NCBI RefSeq assembly: GCF_023656515.1 | Contig: NZ_JAMOFV010000006.1 | Span: 3,146,036 to 3,210,035 of the forward strand | Length of the DNA: 64,000 bases | Direction: 5' to 3' | From: Clostridium swellfunianum | GTDB taxonomy: Bacteria; Bacillota; Clostridia; Clostridiales; Clostridiaceae | In this document: positions 1 to 9,287 of the stretch, one piece after another | Layout of the letters: every line of letters starts with the position of its first letter | How positions within the stretch are numbered: the stretch's first letter is position 1 | Translations under genes and position numbers: made by a program | Notes under the pieces: generated by a model | Told to the model about the DNA's origin: nothing | What the model saw: the letters and a program-made list of their open reading frames with translations, nothing else | Database searches by the model: none

Positions 1-1
1 A

Positions 2-3000
2 AAAGGGCAAAACACAATTGTTCTTACCAGCCGCGATGACAAAGAGGTACTAAGGACAGATAATATAGAGAAGATTAAAAGATTGGACAGAATGGCGAAT
101 CCGTCAGGTTTTAACTATCAGTACTTGGCTTTCTCTAAAGTGGAAGAAGAATTAAACAGTACTTTAAATAATGCGGAAGTAGTGCCTTTAGTAGTTTATT
201 TAAGAAATGAACAAGGAGATTTGGCTGAAAAATGCTCCTTATATCTAGAATTCAACAAAAAGGTTAATTCAGGAACACTGACCCTTACTGTAAAAGAAGG
301 CAGTAGAGAACAAAATGTTGAATTTAGAATTTCAGAAACAGCTATAGGGCATTATAAGCTGGACTTTGAGATTTTTGATGGAGAAGACAAACTTGAGTAT
401 GTTCTTGAAGGAACAATAAATGGTGAAGCTGTTAAAGAAACTGGAGAATTTAAGAGAAAGAAAAAGTGGAAGGTTTACTTAACACCTCATGCTCACACTG
501 ACATCGGCTATACTCATCGCCAGTGGGAGGTTGCTGAAAGACTAAACAGAAACATAGATAAAGCTCTTGAAATGATAAAGAAGGATAGAGAAGAAGGCGT
601 TGATAATATATTTGCTTACAACTTGGATTCTTCTTGGGCTATAGAGACTTTCTTAAGCACTAGAAGCGAAGAAAAAAGACAAGAGCTTTTAAGAGAAATT
701 AAAGAAAAGAATATAAGCGTACCAAGCAACTACGTAGATCTTTTAACTCAGTTTGCTTCACTTGAAGATTTAATAAGAAATGGTGAACTGAGCGAAGAAG
801 TACTTCGTGAAGCAGGGAAGATTCCAGATTATATGTCAGTAGTTGACGTGGCTTCCGTTACAGGTTCTGCACCTGCAATACTGGAAGGTATGGGGGTTAA
901 ATATTTAATCCATGCCAACAACCAAGACAGAGGTCCTTTCAGACTAAATGGAGGTCTTAACAAGATATCGCCATTCTACTGGGAAGGAACTAATGGAGGA
1001 AAGATATTAGTATGGCTTTCCAAAATGTACTGCGAGCTTAGAAAGGTTTGCGGAAGCCCTCCAGTATTATATTCGGCTTCAACAGGCTTGAACATGTGGC
1101 TGGATGAATATGAAAGAGAAGATTACGTTCCAGATGCAGTTCTTCTTTATGGAATGGAAGCAGACAATACAGATATTGACCCTCAGCCTCATGAGTTTGT
1201 TAAGGAGTGGAATAGAACCTATGAGTACCCACAGCTTATAAACAGCGATGGAAGTGAATTCTTTAAGTATGTAGAGGATAACTTTAAAGATTCCTTAAAA
1301 ACTGTAAAGGGAGACAGTGGCGCATACTGGGAGGATGGCTGCGGTTCAACAGCTACAGCTTCAAGGCAGGTTAGAGATGCTCAGGCTATGCTTACAGCAG
1401 CAGAGAGACTGGAATCCTTGGCAGTTATTCATAATGAAAACTGGAGCTATTCATTAGAGGACTTTAAAAATGCTTGGAGAGAAGTTCTTTTATTCGATGA
1501 GCATACATGGGGATCTCACATGGCAGGTGTAGAAGAGGAATCCTGGCTTCAGCATGATTCCTGGGAAGTAAAGGAACACATGGCTAAAAACAGCTTAATG
1601 TGGTCTAAGAGACTTTTATTAAGTGCAGCTACAAGACACAGCTTAAGCTGGAACAATAAAGGCCGTGAAGTTGTTTTATACAACCCTCACAGCTGGGAAG
1701 TAAGCGGTACTGTAAGAGTCGAGATTGCAAAAGGCGAAAAAGTATATGATTCAGAAACTGGTGAAGAAATACCAGTAAGAAAAATAGTAGAGCTAAAAAC
1801 TCAAGCTACAGTTGAGCTTTGGGTGGAAAAACTTCCTGGACTAAGTTATAGAAGATATATTTTAAAGCCAGAAGCCAGAGAAGAAAAAGAAGATGGAGCT
1901 TATTTAACAGTTGACAATAAAATAACTCTTGAAAATCAGTATTATAATTTAGTATTTGATATTAAAAAAGGCTGTATTACAAGCTTAGTTGATAAAACTA
2001 CAAACTATCAGCTTGTAGACTTAAAGGATCAGTTTGGGCTAGGAAAGTTTATCTATGCTAAGGGTGGTGAAGGGACAAAGCTTACTGGGAATCACTATGA
2101 GCTAAGTGATGAAGGTCCAGAACTTATAGAAGACTTTAAGCTAAGCTCCTATGAAATAGAGGAGTTTGACCATGGAACCAGCATTAAACTAAAAGGGGAA
2201 GTAGTTAGAGGAGAGCTTCAAATAGAATGTGTACTTCATAACAAAGCTAAGAAAATAGATTTGAATTACATCTATATAAAAGAAGAAACTCTAAATAAGG
2301 AAGCTGTGTACGTAGCCTTCCCATTCAACTTATCACAGCCTGAGGTATTATCAGATTCACATCTTGGATGGGTTAACTGGGATAAAGATGAGCTTCCAGG
2401 AGCCTGCAAGGAGTGGCTTCCTCTCCAAACAGGCTTTATGATAAAAGGAAACGAAGTAGATATTCATGTAACCTCTCCAGATGTTCCACTGTTCACTGTT
2501 AATGAGGTTGTAGTTGGAAGGTGGCCAAAAGAGCTTAATCTTTCAGGTAGCAGAGTATTTTCTTATGTGCTTAATAACTACTGGAATACAAACTATAAGG
2601 GCTGTCAGGGTGGAACCTTCATATTTAGATACAGTATAACCAGCGACAAGGAAATAGCTTTGGGAAAAGCATATAAACTTGGTTGGGAAAGCAGACAGCC
2701 GATTTATGCACAAAGGATGAGCTATCAGGATTTCCGTGAAACTAAGGCTCCTTATATAAATGAAACAGGAATGACACTAGCTAAAATAGGCTCTGACAAG
2801 GTTGTAGCTTCTACTATAAAGAAGGCTAATTACGAGGAAGGCTTTATAGTAAGACTTCAAGAGATATCAGGCAGCAGGGAAACGGCTGAAGTTAGATTTA
2901 CTGGTAAGGAGATTAAAAAGGCCTATAGAACTGATCTCCTGGAAAGAACCATTGAAGAAATATCAATTGAAAGCGATGGAAGCTTAAAGGTAGAAGTAGA

Positions 3001-3037
3001 ACCTTGGTCACTTTCAAGTGTAAGAGTGATTTTATAA
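2..3037 (+). CDS. GH38-like alpha-mannosidase, 5' end cut by window edge
   Basis: Predicted exo-acting alpha-mannosidase, probably cytoplasmic. The reading frame is open from base 2, so the N-terminus lies left of the window; the TTG at 83 has no good ribosome binding site and is unlikely to be the start. The GH38 signature is visible: a His-rich metal motif HAHTDIGYTH near base 490, and VVDVASVTG near base 840, whose Asp aligns with the catalytic nucleophile (compare DAFGFNG in the second GH38 gene at 24340). A large C-terminal beta-sandwich region follows, as is usual in the family. It is diverged from the second GH38 protein, so the two probably act on different linkages or substrates. A perfect hairpin (3061-3100) separates it from the aldolase gene. 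The family is secure; substrate linkage is inference. Confidence 0.85.
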   Translation, partial: KGQNTIVLTSRDDKEVLRTDNIEKIKRLDRMANPSGFNYQYLAFSKVEEELNSTLNNAEVVPLVVYLRNEQGDLAEKCSLYLEFNKKVNSGTLTLTVKEGSREQNVEFRISETAIGHYKLDFEIFDGEDKLEYVLEGTINGEAVKETGEFKRKKKWKVYLTPHAHTDIGYTHRQWEVAERLNRNIDKALEMIKKDREEGVDNIFAYNLDSSWAIETFLSTRSEEKRQELLREIKEKNISVPSNYVDLLTQFASLEDLIRNGELSEEVLREAGKIPDYMSVVDVASVTGSAPAILEGMGVKYLIHANNQDRGPFRLNGGLNKISPFYWEGTNGGKILVWLSKMYCELRKVCGSPPVLYSASTGLNMWLDEYEREDYVPDAVLLYGMEADNTDIDPQPHEFVKEWNRTYEYPQLINSDGSEFFKYVEDNFKDSLKTVKGDSGAYWEDGCGSTATASRQVRDAQAMLTAAERLESLAVIHNENWSYSLEDFKNAWREVLLFDEHTWGSHMAGVEEESWLQHDSWEVKEHMAKNSLMWSKRLLLSAATRHSLSWNNKGREVVLYNPHSWEVSGTVRVEIAKGEKVYDSETGEEIPVRKIVELKTQATVELWVEKLPGLSYRRYILKPEAREEKEDGAYLTVDNKITLENQYYNLVFDIKKGCITSLVDKTTNYQLVDLKDQFGLGKFIYAKGGEGTKLTGNHYELSDEGPELIEDFKLSSYEIEEFDHGTSIKLKGEVVRGELQIECVLHNKAKKIDLNYIYIKEETLNKEAVYVAFPFNLSQPEVLSDSHLGWVNWDKDELPGACKEWLPLQTGFMIKGNEVDIHVTSPDVPLFTVNEVVVGRWPKELNLSGSRVFSYVLNNYWNTNYKGCQGGTFIFRYSITSDKEIALGKAYKLGWESRQPIYAQRMSYQDFRETKAPYINETGMTLAKIGSDKVVASTIKKANYEEGFIVRLQEISGSRETAEVRFTGKEIKKAYRTDLLERTIEEISIESDGSLKVEVEPWSLSSVRVIL

Positions 3038-3060
3038 AAATTAGTCAACAATATAAAAGT

Positions 3061-3100
3061 ATAGTGTTGATTTTATAGAAACATGTGAAATCAACACTAT
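3061..3100 (+). terminator. 13-bp perfect intergenic hairpin
   Basis: ATAGTGTTGATTT (3061-3073) pairs perfectly with 3088-3100 around a 14-nt loop. There is no long T-run after it, so it may be a weak terminator or an RNA-processing/stability hairpin between the GH38-like gene and the aldolase gene. Confidence 0.55.
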
Positions 3101-3127
3101 TAAATATTAATTAAAGGAAGAGATAGC

Positions 3128-3769
3128 ATGAAAAGCTTAGAGGCATATAAAAAAGAGTTAGTTAATATATGCAGAATGTTATATGATAAGAACTTAGTAA
3201 GTGCTGCAGATGGAAACATAAGCGTAAAAATAGGTGAGAACAGAATTCTTACTACTCCTACTAAAGTAAACAAGGGTTATTTAACTGAAGATATGCTGGT
3301 AGTAGTGGACAATGAAGGCAAGGTTGTAGAAGGAACACATAAATGCTCCTCTGAGATAAAGCTTCATTTAAACATATATGCAGAGAGGGAAGATATTAAT
3401 GCTGTAATTCATACACATCCTCCTTTTGCAACAGCTTTTGCTTTAGCACATGAACCAATAAAAGAAAGTTATCTTGTGGAAACTTTGGTAATACTAAAAA
3501 ATATAACCTCTGCTCCTTATGGAACTCCATCTACAGATGAAGTTCCAGAATCCATTGCAAATGTAGTTAAAAATTCTGAGGCAATACTTATGGAGAACCA
3601 TGGAGTAGTAACTTATGGAAAAGATTTATTTGATGCATTCAACAAGATGGAAGCTTTAGAGAATGTAGCAAAGACAATAATATTTTCAAAGCTTTTAGGA
3701 GGACCAAAGGAGATACCTCAGGAGAGAATAGATTATTTAAAGCAGGTACTGAAAGAGAAGGGCAGGTAA
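3128..3769 (+). CDS. fucA: Class II aldolase, L-fuculose-1-phosphate aldolase type
   Basis: Predicted zinc-dependent cytoplasmic aldolase that splits a ketose 1-phosphate such as L-fuculose-1-phosphate into dihydroxyacetone phosphate and lactaldehyde. The 213 aa match the family length. Zinc ligands and the catalytic acid are in place: E76 (in SSEIKL), H95 and H97 (HTHPPFATAFA) and H158 (ENHGV), each offset by three from E. coli FucA as I remember it. The ATG at 3128 follows GGAAGAGATAGC. The gene stops 5 bp before the GH2 gene, so the two are probably cotranscribed. Fucose is a common cap on host glycans, which fits the neighbouring glycosidases. No fucose isomerase or kinase is visible; rhamnulose-1-phosphate or another phospho-ketose remains possible. 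Confidence 0.8.
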   Translation: MKSLEAYKKELVNICRMLYDKNLVSAADGNISVKIGENRILTTPTKVNKGYLTEDMLVVVDNEGKVVEGTHKCSSEIKLHLNIYAEREDINAVIHTHPPFATAFALAHEPIKESYLVETLVILKNITSAPYGTPSTDEVPESIANVVKNSEAILMENHGVVTYGKDLFDAFNKMEALENVAKTIIFSKLLGGPKEIPQERIDYLKQVLKEKGR

Positions 3770-3774
3770 ATAGT

Positions 3775-5550
3775 ATGACAAACACTGAAACCTTAAATAT
3801 ACCGAGAAATGAATATCCAAGACCTCAGTTTGAAAGAGAGCTTTGGATGAATTTAAATGGTCAATGGGATTTTGACTTTGATGACAATAATGTCGGAGAA
3901 GCAGAAAAGTGGTATGCTGCTAAAAGCTTAGAAAAGAAAATAACTGTTCCGTTCTGCTATCAAAGCTCCTTATCAGGTATAGGCGACAAATCAATGCACG
4001 ATGTGGTTTGGTACAAGAGAAGTTTCACAGTTCCAGAAAGCTTTAAAGGAAAAAGAGTTAAGTTAAACTTTGGAGCAGTAGACTATATAGCAAAGGTTTG
4101 GGTAAATGGAAACCTAGTGGGCAGTCATAAGGGAGGGCACATAGCTTTTTCCTTTGATATAACAGATTCTTTAGTAGAAGGCGAGAATTTAGTAGCAATA
4201 AGAGTTGAAGATGACAGCTTTGACTGTTCTCAGCCAAGAGGAAAACAAACTTGGAAGGAAGGAAACTTTGGCTGCTGGTACACAAGAACTACTGGTATAT
4301 GGCAGACAGTATGGCTTGAGGCTGTAGATAAGATTCATATCGAAAGAGTTAAAATGACTCCTGATATAGATAACAGATGCCTTCATATAGAAGTATTCAC
4401 ACCAGAAGTTTACAAGGATACTATTCTCGAAACAGAAATACATTATGAAGGAAAATATATAAATACATCTTATGTAAAACTTGTGGAAAAGAGAACAAGC
4501 TATTCAATAGACGTATGCGGAAAAGCTATAGACTTCAAGGTTAGCTATTGGTGGCCAGGAGACCCTCATCTTTACGACATTAAGTTCAAGTTAAAGAAGC
4601 TTGATGGGGTTAAAGATGAAGTTAACAGTTACTTTGGTATGAGAAAGATAAGTGTTCGAGATGGAAAAATAATGCTTAACAACAAGGAATACTACCAAAG
4701 GCTCATACTTGATCAAGGTTACTTTGGGGATGGTCTTTTAACTGCTGAAAGCGAGCAGATGTTTATAGATGATATTAAGAAAATTAAATCTATGGGCTTC
4801 AACGGTCTAAGAAAGCATCAAAAGATAGAGGATCCAAGATTCTTATACTGGTGTGATAAGCTGGGCATGCTAGTATGGGCTGAAATGCCCAGTACCTATG
4901 AGTTTGATGACAGAGCAGTTGAAAATATAATGTATGAATGGACAGAAGCTGTAAAACAGCAGTATAATCACCCATCAATAATTATTTGGACTTTAATGAA
5001 TGAGTCCTGGGGAATTAATGAAGTATATGCAAATAAAAAGCAGCAGAGTTTAGCCAATGCACTTTATTACATGGTTAAATCAATGGATCAGTCAAGACTT
5101 TTAGTAAGCAATGATGGCTGGGAGCACACTATAACAGATATTTTAACTATACATGATTATGTTGAAAAAGGAGACGATGTAAGAGAAGACTACAAGGACA
5201 AAGAAAAAATAGTTAATGGGGCACCTTCAAAAGGAAATACTAAGAGGACTTTTGCAGAAGGCTATAGCTATGAAGGTCAGCCTGTTATAATCAGTGAATA
5301 TGGTGGAATAGCTTTTGCTAAAGACAGTGGCTGGGGCTATGGTAACAAGGTTGAAACTGAAGAGAAGTTCTTGGTCAGATTTGAAAGCATAACAAAGGCT
5401 TTCATGGAATTGGATTATGCCTGTGGATACTGCTATACACAGCTTACAGATGTAGAGCAGGAAGTTAACGGTTTGATGGATTGGAATCACAACCTTAAGT
5501 TTGATCCGAAGAAAATTCATGACATCGTTAGAAACATAAAGAAAGCTTAA
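3775..5550 (+). CDS. Glycoside hydrolase family 2 (beta-galactosidase/beta-glucuronidase type)
   Basis: Retaining exo-beta-glycosidase of 591 aa with the usual GH2 order: N-terminal jelly-roll sugar-binding domain (about 10-180, with GKRVKLNFGAVDYIAKVWVNG), immunoglobulin-like middle domain (about 185-290) and a TIM barrel. The acid/base Glu is in LMNESWG (about residue 410) and the nucleophile in ISEYGG (about residue 508). It is short for the family and has no signal peptide, so it is probably cytoplasmic. It starts 5 bp after the aldolase stop codon. Which beta-linked sugar it removes (galactose, glucuronate or other) cannot be read from the sequence. A bidirectional terminator separates it from convergent nagA. 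Confidence 0.85.
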   Translation: MTNTETLNIPRNEYPRPQFERELWMNLNGQWDFDFDDNNVGEAEKWYAAKSLEKKITVPFCYQSSLSGIGDKSMHDVVWYKRSFTVPESFKGKRVKLNFGAVDYIAKVWVNGNLVGSHKGGHIAFSFDITDSLVEGENLVAIRVEDDSFDCSQPRGKQTWKEGNFGCWYTRTTGIWQTVWLEAVDKIHIERVKMTPDIDNRCLHIEVFTPEVYKDTILETEIHYEGKYINTSYVKLVEKRTSYSIDVCGKAIDFKVSYWWPGDPHLYDIKFKLKKLDGVKDEVNSYFGMRKISVRDGKIMLNNKEYYQRLILDQGYFGDGLLTAESEQMFIDDIKKIKSMGFNGLRKHQKIEDPRFLYWCDKLGMLVWAEMPSTYEFDDRAVENIMYEWTEAVKQQYNHPSIIIWTLMNESWGINEVYANKKQQSLANALYYMVKSMDQSRLLVSNDGWEHTITDILTIHDYVEKGDDVREDYKDKEKIVNGAPSKGNTKRTFAEGYSYEGQPVIISEYGGIAFAKDSGWGYGNKVETEEKFLVRFESITKAFMELDYACGYCYTQLTDVEQEVNGLMDWNHNLKFDPKKIHDIVRNIKKA

Positions 5551-5573
5551 TTAGACTGATGATTCATAAATAA

Positions 5574-5613
5574 AAAATGACTGCTGACAGAAAAATCTAT
5601 CAGCAGTCATTTT
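5574..5613. terminator. Bidirectional terminator between GH2 gene and nagA
   Basis: A 14-bp stem (5574-5587 with 5600-5613, core TGACTGCTGA) is flanked by an A-run on the left and a T-run on the right. It can terminate both convergent transcripts. Confidence 0.85.
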
Positions 5614-5615
5614 TC

Positions 5616-6758
5616 TTAGATTTGCTTACCTCTGCAGTATACGCTTTGAACTTCCAGATTATCATTTAAAACAACTAAGTCTGCTTTCTTGCCTGTTTCA
5701 ATAGAACCAACTCTGTCAAAAATATGAGCAGCTCTTGCAGGATTTTCTGAACCCATCCTAACAGCTTCCTCTAGAGAAGCACCTGTGAATTTCATTATAT
5801 TTTTTACAGCATTAAGCATAGTTAAGGTACTGCTTGCTAAGGTTCCATTTTCCTGTCTAGCAATACCATCTTTAACAATTACCTTAAAGCCTCCGAAGTC
5901 ATAGGTACCATCTCCAAGGCCAGCTGCCTTCATGGCATCTGTTACAAGCACCAGCTTTTCACTGCCCTTAAGCTTGTAGGTTATATTAACAATATCAGGA
6001 TGAACATGGACACCGTCACTAATAAGTTCTACATAGCTATCAGAATTTAAGGCAGTTCCAGCAACTCCAGGCTCTCTATGGTCTATACCTCTCATTGCAT
6101 TATAAAGATGGGTGAAAATATTTGCTCCCCAACCTAATGCAGCTTTAACAGTTTCAGTCTTTGCATTTGTGTGCCCAATAGAAACAGTAGCTCCAGACTT
6201 ACAGGCATATTTTATAAACTCTTCAGCACCTTGTATTTCTGGTGCTATTGTAAAATGAAGTTCAAGGGTATCGCCAAATCCACTTTTAAGTTCGTCAAAT
6301 TCGCTATTTAGCGGAGCTCTCATGTAATTTACATCATGGCAGCCTTTCTTCTCTGAATTTATGTAAGGTCCTTCAATATGAACTCCTTCAATTGAAGCTT
6401 GAGCAAGATGCTTATTATTTGCTGCTTCTTTAATGTTTGAAAGAGCAACAAACAAGTTCTTTTTACTTGAAGTTATGGTTGTTGCAAGATAAGAAGTAGT
6501 TCCACACTTTGCAAGATAAGAAGATATCTTGTTAAATTCTTCAGGTGAGGCATCCATTACATCATAACCAACTGCTCCGTGAAAGTGTATGTCAATAAGT
6601 CCGGGGATTACTTTTTTACCATTTAAATCTACAACAATATCTTCAGAAGATATATTAAAATCTCCTATATTAACTATGGTATCTTTATCTACAGCAATAT
6701 TGCCTGTAACAAAATTTCTATCCTTCGATAAATAACTGCAATTTTTAAGTATTAGCAT
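5616..6758 (-). CDS. nagA: N-acetylglucosamine-6-phosphate deacetylase
   Basis: Hydrolyses GlcNAc-6-phosphate to glucosamine-6-phosphate and acetate, feeding GlcNAc from glycans into glycolysis. It is an amidohydrolase-fold protein of 380 aa, the usual length. Metal and active-site motifs are visible: GLIDIHFHGAVGYD, EGPYIN, SIGHTNA, THLYNAM and VTDAMKAAG. AAGGAGG lies at a proper distance before the ATG. It is the last gene of a minus-strand operon, 26 nt after the sulfatase gene, which links GlcNAc recovery with desulfation and with the glycyl radical enzyme upstream. No nagB is in the window. Confidence 0.95.
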   Translation of the reverse strand: MLILKNCSYLSKDRNFVTGNIAVDKDTIVNIGDFNISSEDIVVDLNGKKVIPGLIDIHFHGAVGYDVMDASPEEFNKISSYLAKCGTTSYLATTITSSKKNLFVALSNIKEAANNKHLAQASIEGVHIEGPYINSEKKGCHDVNYMRAPLNSEFDELKSGFGDTLELHFTIAPEIQGAEEFIKYACKSGATVSIGHTNAKTETVKAALGWGANIFTHLYNAMRGIDHREPGVAGTALNSDSYVELISDGVHVHPDIVNITYKLKGSEKLVLVTDAMKAAGLGDGTYDFGGFKVIVKDGIARQENGTLASSTLTMLNAVKNIMKFTGASLEEAVRMGSENPARAAHIFDRVGSIETGKKADLVVLNDNLEVQSVYCRGKQI

Positions 6759-6784
6759 AGCTGCCTCCTTGTAAAATAATATTT

Positions 6785-8341
6785 TTATGAATGTGAGAGC
6801 CTTCTAGGAAGAGCGTTATCCTGAAGAATATAAGCATCTAGCATTTGACACTTCAAAGAAGCTTTTAATTCTTGATAATCAGGCTCACTCCATAAATTAT
6901 TAAGCTCCATGGGGTCTTCCTTTAAATCAAACAGTTCTCCATAGGGCTTGCCGGCATATATTGTCAACTTGTATCTGTCTGTTATAAAGGTTCTTATTCT
7001 AAGCCCTAAATAGTCTTCATCATTTTCTACTATAGCATAGTCATTAACTTTTTCAACCTTTCCTTCAAGCTGAAGCTTAAGGGATTTTCCAGGCCAAGGC
7101 TCAACCATATTTGGAGCCTCAGGCTCGTAAGGTGTCTTGCCCTCTGGTATAGGAACATTACATAAATCTAAAATAGTTGGTGTAAAATCTATCTGACTTG
7201 CAATGCCATTAGTTCTTAAGCCAGATGCAAAGCGTCCAGGGCAGCTCCAAATATATGGAATTCTCAATAAACCTTCAAATTGAAAAGGACCTTTTCTTAT
7301 CATATGATGGTCACCCATCATGTCGCCATGGTCGCTTAAAAACACTACAACAGTGTCTTCAAGCATGTTAAGCTCTCTAAGCTTACTCATTACTCTACCA
7401 ACTTCATTGTCCACAAAGCTTATCATTGCATAGTTTAATGCTATCATTTCTCTAAGAATACTATCAGTAACCTTTGATTTTCCATATAGTCCGCTTACTA
7501 CTGGGCCTCCTTCTTCATAAATCCTTCTGTAGAAAGGAGGAAGCTTATCTAATTCTTCTTCATATCTAGCTTTTGGAAGAGGAATATCTACAGGATCATA
7601 CATGCTGTACCAAGGGTCAGGCACTCCAAAGGGATGATGAGGGTCAGGGAAGGAGCACCATAAGAAAAATGGTTTATCTTCCTCCTTGGAATCTTCCAGA
7701 AATTCTATAGTCTTATTCGATATATAACGATTGTAGTGAAGTTCCTCTGGTATTGCCATCTTATAGCATTCTGATAAGCCAGTTCTGTTTTCTAAAGCAT
7801 TTTCACTGTATAGCAGTTCCCTAGCTCCAGGATGCTCTTTTTCCAGCCAAGTAATATAATCTCCAAATGCCCAGCTGGTGTGGCCATCTACCAAATCTAC
7901 AGTTTCAAAACCATAATAAGGAGTTTGAATTCTGTCTGTTATGCCTGTATTCCAAAAGTGATTTGCTTCTGGAAAATCTTGAGGGTCAATTTCCATATTT
8001 TTAAAGCCTTTAGGCCTATTGTAATTGTTAAGGTGAAGTTTTCCAATGGAGTGAGTTCTATAGCCAGCCTGTCTTAAGGCTTCAGGCATAGTTGGTATGT
8101 CCTTTGAAAGAGGGATGCCATTGCTTCTTACTCCATGACCTCTTGGAGTTCTTCCAGTAAATAAGGAGGCTCTGGCAGGCATACAGAGTGGGTTTGCTAC
8201 ATGGGCTCTGTCAAAAACTACTCCATTTTCAGCTAAGGCATCTATGTTAGGTGTCTTAACTATTGTGTTTCCCATGCAGCCTAAGTGGTCAGCTCTCTGC
8301 TGGTCGGTTATAAAACATAAAACATTTAGTCTTTTATTCAT
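6785..8341 (-). CDS. Cys-type sulfatase (arylsulfatase superfamily)
   Basis: Sulfate ester hydrolase, probably acting on sulfated sugars released from host glycans. Using the ATG at 8341, which has AAAGGA nine bases upstream, the protein has 518 aa; an earlier in-frame TTG at 8362 is less likely. The formylglycine signature is PLCMPARASLFTGR with C53 as the residue converted, of the Cys type matured in anaerobes by anSME. Other conserved pieces are ITDQQRADHLG (metal-binding Asp pair region), SIGKLHL and FLSDHGDMMGDH. There is no signal peptide, so it is cytoplasmic, unlike many secreted sulfatases. It lies 23 nt after the activase gene and before nagA, making a GlcNAc-sulfate plausible as substrate (inference). 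Its maturase is the divergent gene at 11717. Confidence 0.92.
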   Translation of the reverse strand: MNKRLNVLCFITDQQRADHLGCMGNTIVKTPNIDALAENGVVFDRAHVANPLCMPARASLFTGRTPRGHGVRSNGIPLSKDIPTMPEALRQAGYRTHSIGKLHLNNYNRPKGFKNMEIDPQDFPEANHFWNTGITDRIQTPYYGFETVDLVDGHTSWAFGDYITWLEKEHPGARELLYSENALENRTGLSECYKMAIPEELHYNRYISNKTIEFLEDSKEEDKPFFLWCSFPDPHHPFGVPDPWYSMYDPVDIPLPKARYEEELDKLPPFYRRIYEEGGPVVSGLYGKSKVTDSILREMIALNYAMISFVDNEVGRVMSKLRELNMLEDTVVVFLSDHGDMMGDHHMIRKGPFQFEGLLRIPYIWSCPGRFASGLRTNGIASQIDFTPTILDLCNVPIPEGKTPYEPEAPNMVEPWPGKSLKLQLEGKVEKVNDYAIVENDEDYLGLRIRTFITDRYKLTIYAGKPYGELFDLKEDPMELNNLWSEPDYQELKASLKCQMLDAYILQDNALPRRLSHS

Positions 8342-8364
8342 AAAGATCAGTCCTTTCAGCAATT

Positions 8365-9273
8365 TTAGTTTAAGACCACATTTTCACAGCCAAGCATTTT
8401 AAGTGTTTCAAGCCAGCTTTTTTTTATTGCATCATCAACGGTTTTGAGCTCTTCAAGTGGAGCTTTTTTTCCTATTTGACAATACTTATCGTTACCTATA
8501 TTGTGATATGGCATAATATCTATTTTTAATAGCTTTGGATATCTTTGATACATATTTGCTAGTTCCCTCATATGCTCAATATCATCATTTATGCCTTGAA
8601 TTAAAGGACATCTTAGTATTATGGAAGCGCCTTTACTATATAAGTAATTAAGGTTTTTTAAAATTAAAGCATTAGATACACCCGTAAGTTCCTTATGTTT
8701 ATTATCATCTGTTGCTTTATAATCAAAAAGAAATATATCAACGTAATGCAAAATCTCTTCATAATACTCTGTAGGTGCATAGCCGCAGGTATCCAAACAA
8801 GTATGAATGCCTTTTTCTTTAGCTGCCATAAGTAAAGCTTTCGTAAACGTAAACTGAGACATAGGTTCTCCGCCAGAAATAGTTAGTCCACCACCTGAAG
8901 CTTTATAGTATTGAAAATCCTTTTTTATTTCCACCATTAAGCTATCAGCATCGGCATTCTTTCCAAAGATTTTTAAAGCATTATACAAGCAACTGTCTAC
9001 ACACTTGCCGCAGGTTTTGCAAATGTCGTGATTCATTTTGTGAACTCCGTTATTAACGTAATGCGCTCCATAAGGGCAAGCTTCTACGCAGCTTAAGCAG
9101 TTTGTACACTTGGAAAAGTTAAAGGAAAGCTGCTCTGCAAAGCTTTGTGATTCCGGGTTATGGCACCACTGACAATTTAGAGGACAGCCCTTTAAAAATA
9201 CTGTTGTCCTTATGCCTGGTCCGTCATTAAGCGCAAAACGCTGTACATCAAATATCAAACCAGAAGTTGTCAT
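8365..9273 (-). CDS. Glycyl radical enzyme activating protein (radical SAM)
   Basis: Uses S-adenosylmethionine and a [4Fe-4S] cluster to abstract hydrogen from the conserved glycine of a partner glycyl radical enzyme. The radical SAM motif CPLNCQWC gives C30, C34 and C37. An inserted ferredoxin-like segment carries two more four-Cys sets (C56/59/62/66 and C85/88/91/95). GGGLTISGGEPM is the usual SAM-contacting GGE motif. That layout is the one found in activases of glycyl radical eliminases and decarboxylases rather than minimal PflA. The ATG at 9273 has GAGGTG seven bases upstream; the earlier in-frame start lacks this. It sits 14 nt after its presumed partner at 9288-11522 and is the only activase in the window, so it may also serve the second enzyme at 17119. 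Confidence 0.93.
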   Translation of the reverse strand: MTTSGLIFDVQRFALNDGPGIRTTVFLKGCPLNCQWCHNPESQSFAEQLSFNFSKCTNCLSCVEACPYGAHYVNNGVHKMNHDICKTCGKCVDSCLYNALKIFGKNADADSLMVEIKKDFQYYKASGGGLTISGGEPMSQFTFTKALLMAAKEKGIHTCLDTCGYAPTEYYEEILHYVDIFLFDYKATDDNKHKELTGVSNALILKNLNYLYSKGASIILRCPLIQGINDDIEHMRELANMYQRYPKLLKIDIMPYHNIGNDKYCQIGKKAPLEELKTVDDAIKKSWLETLKMLGCENVVLN

Positions 9274-9287
9274 AAATTTACACCTCA

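Noticed and set aside
83-91. TTG at 83 as the start of the first gene
   Set aside because: The frame is open to base 2 with protein-like sequence and there is no ribosome binding site; the gene more likely runs off the left edge.
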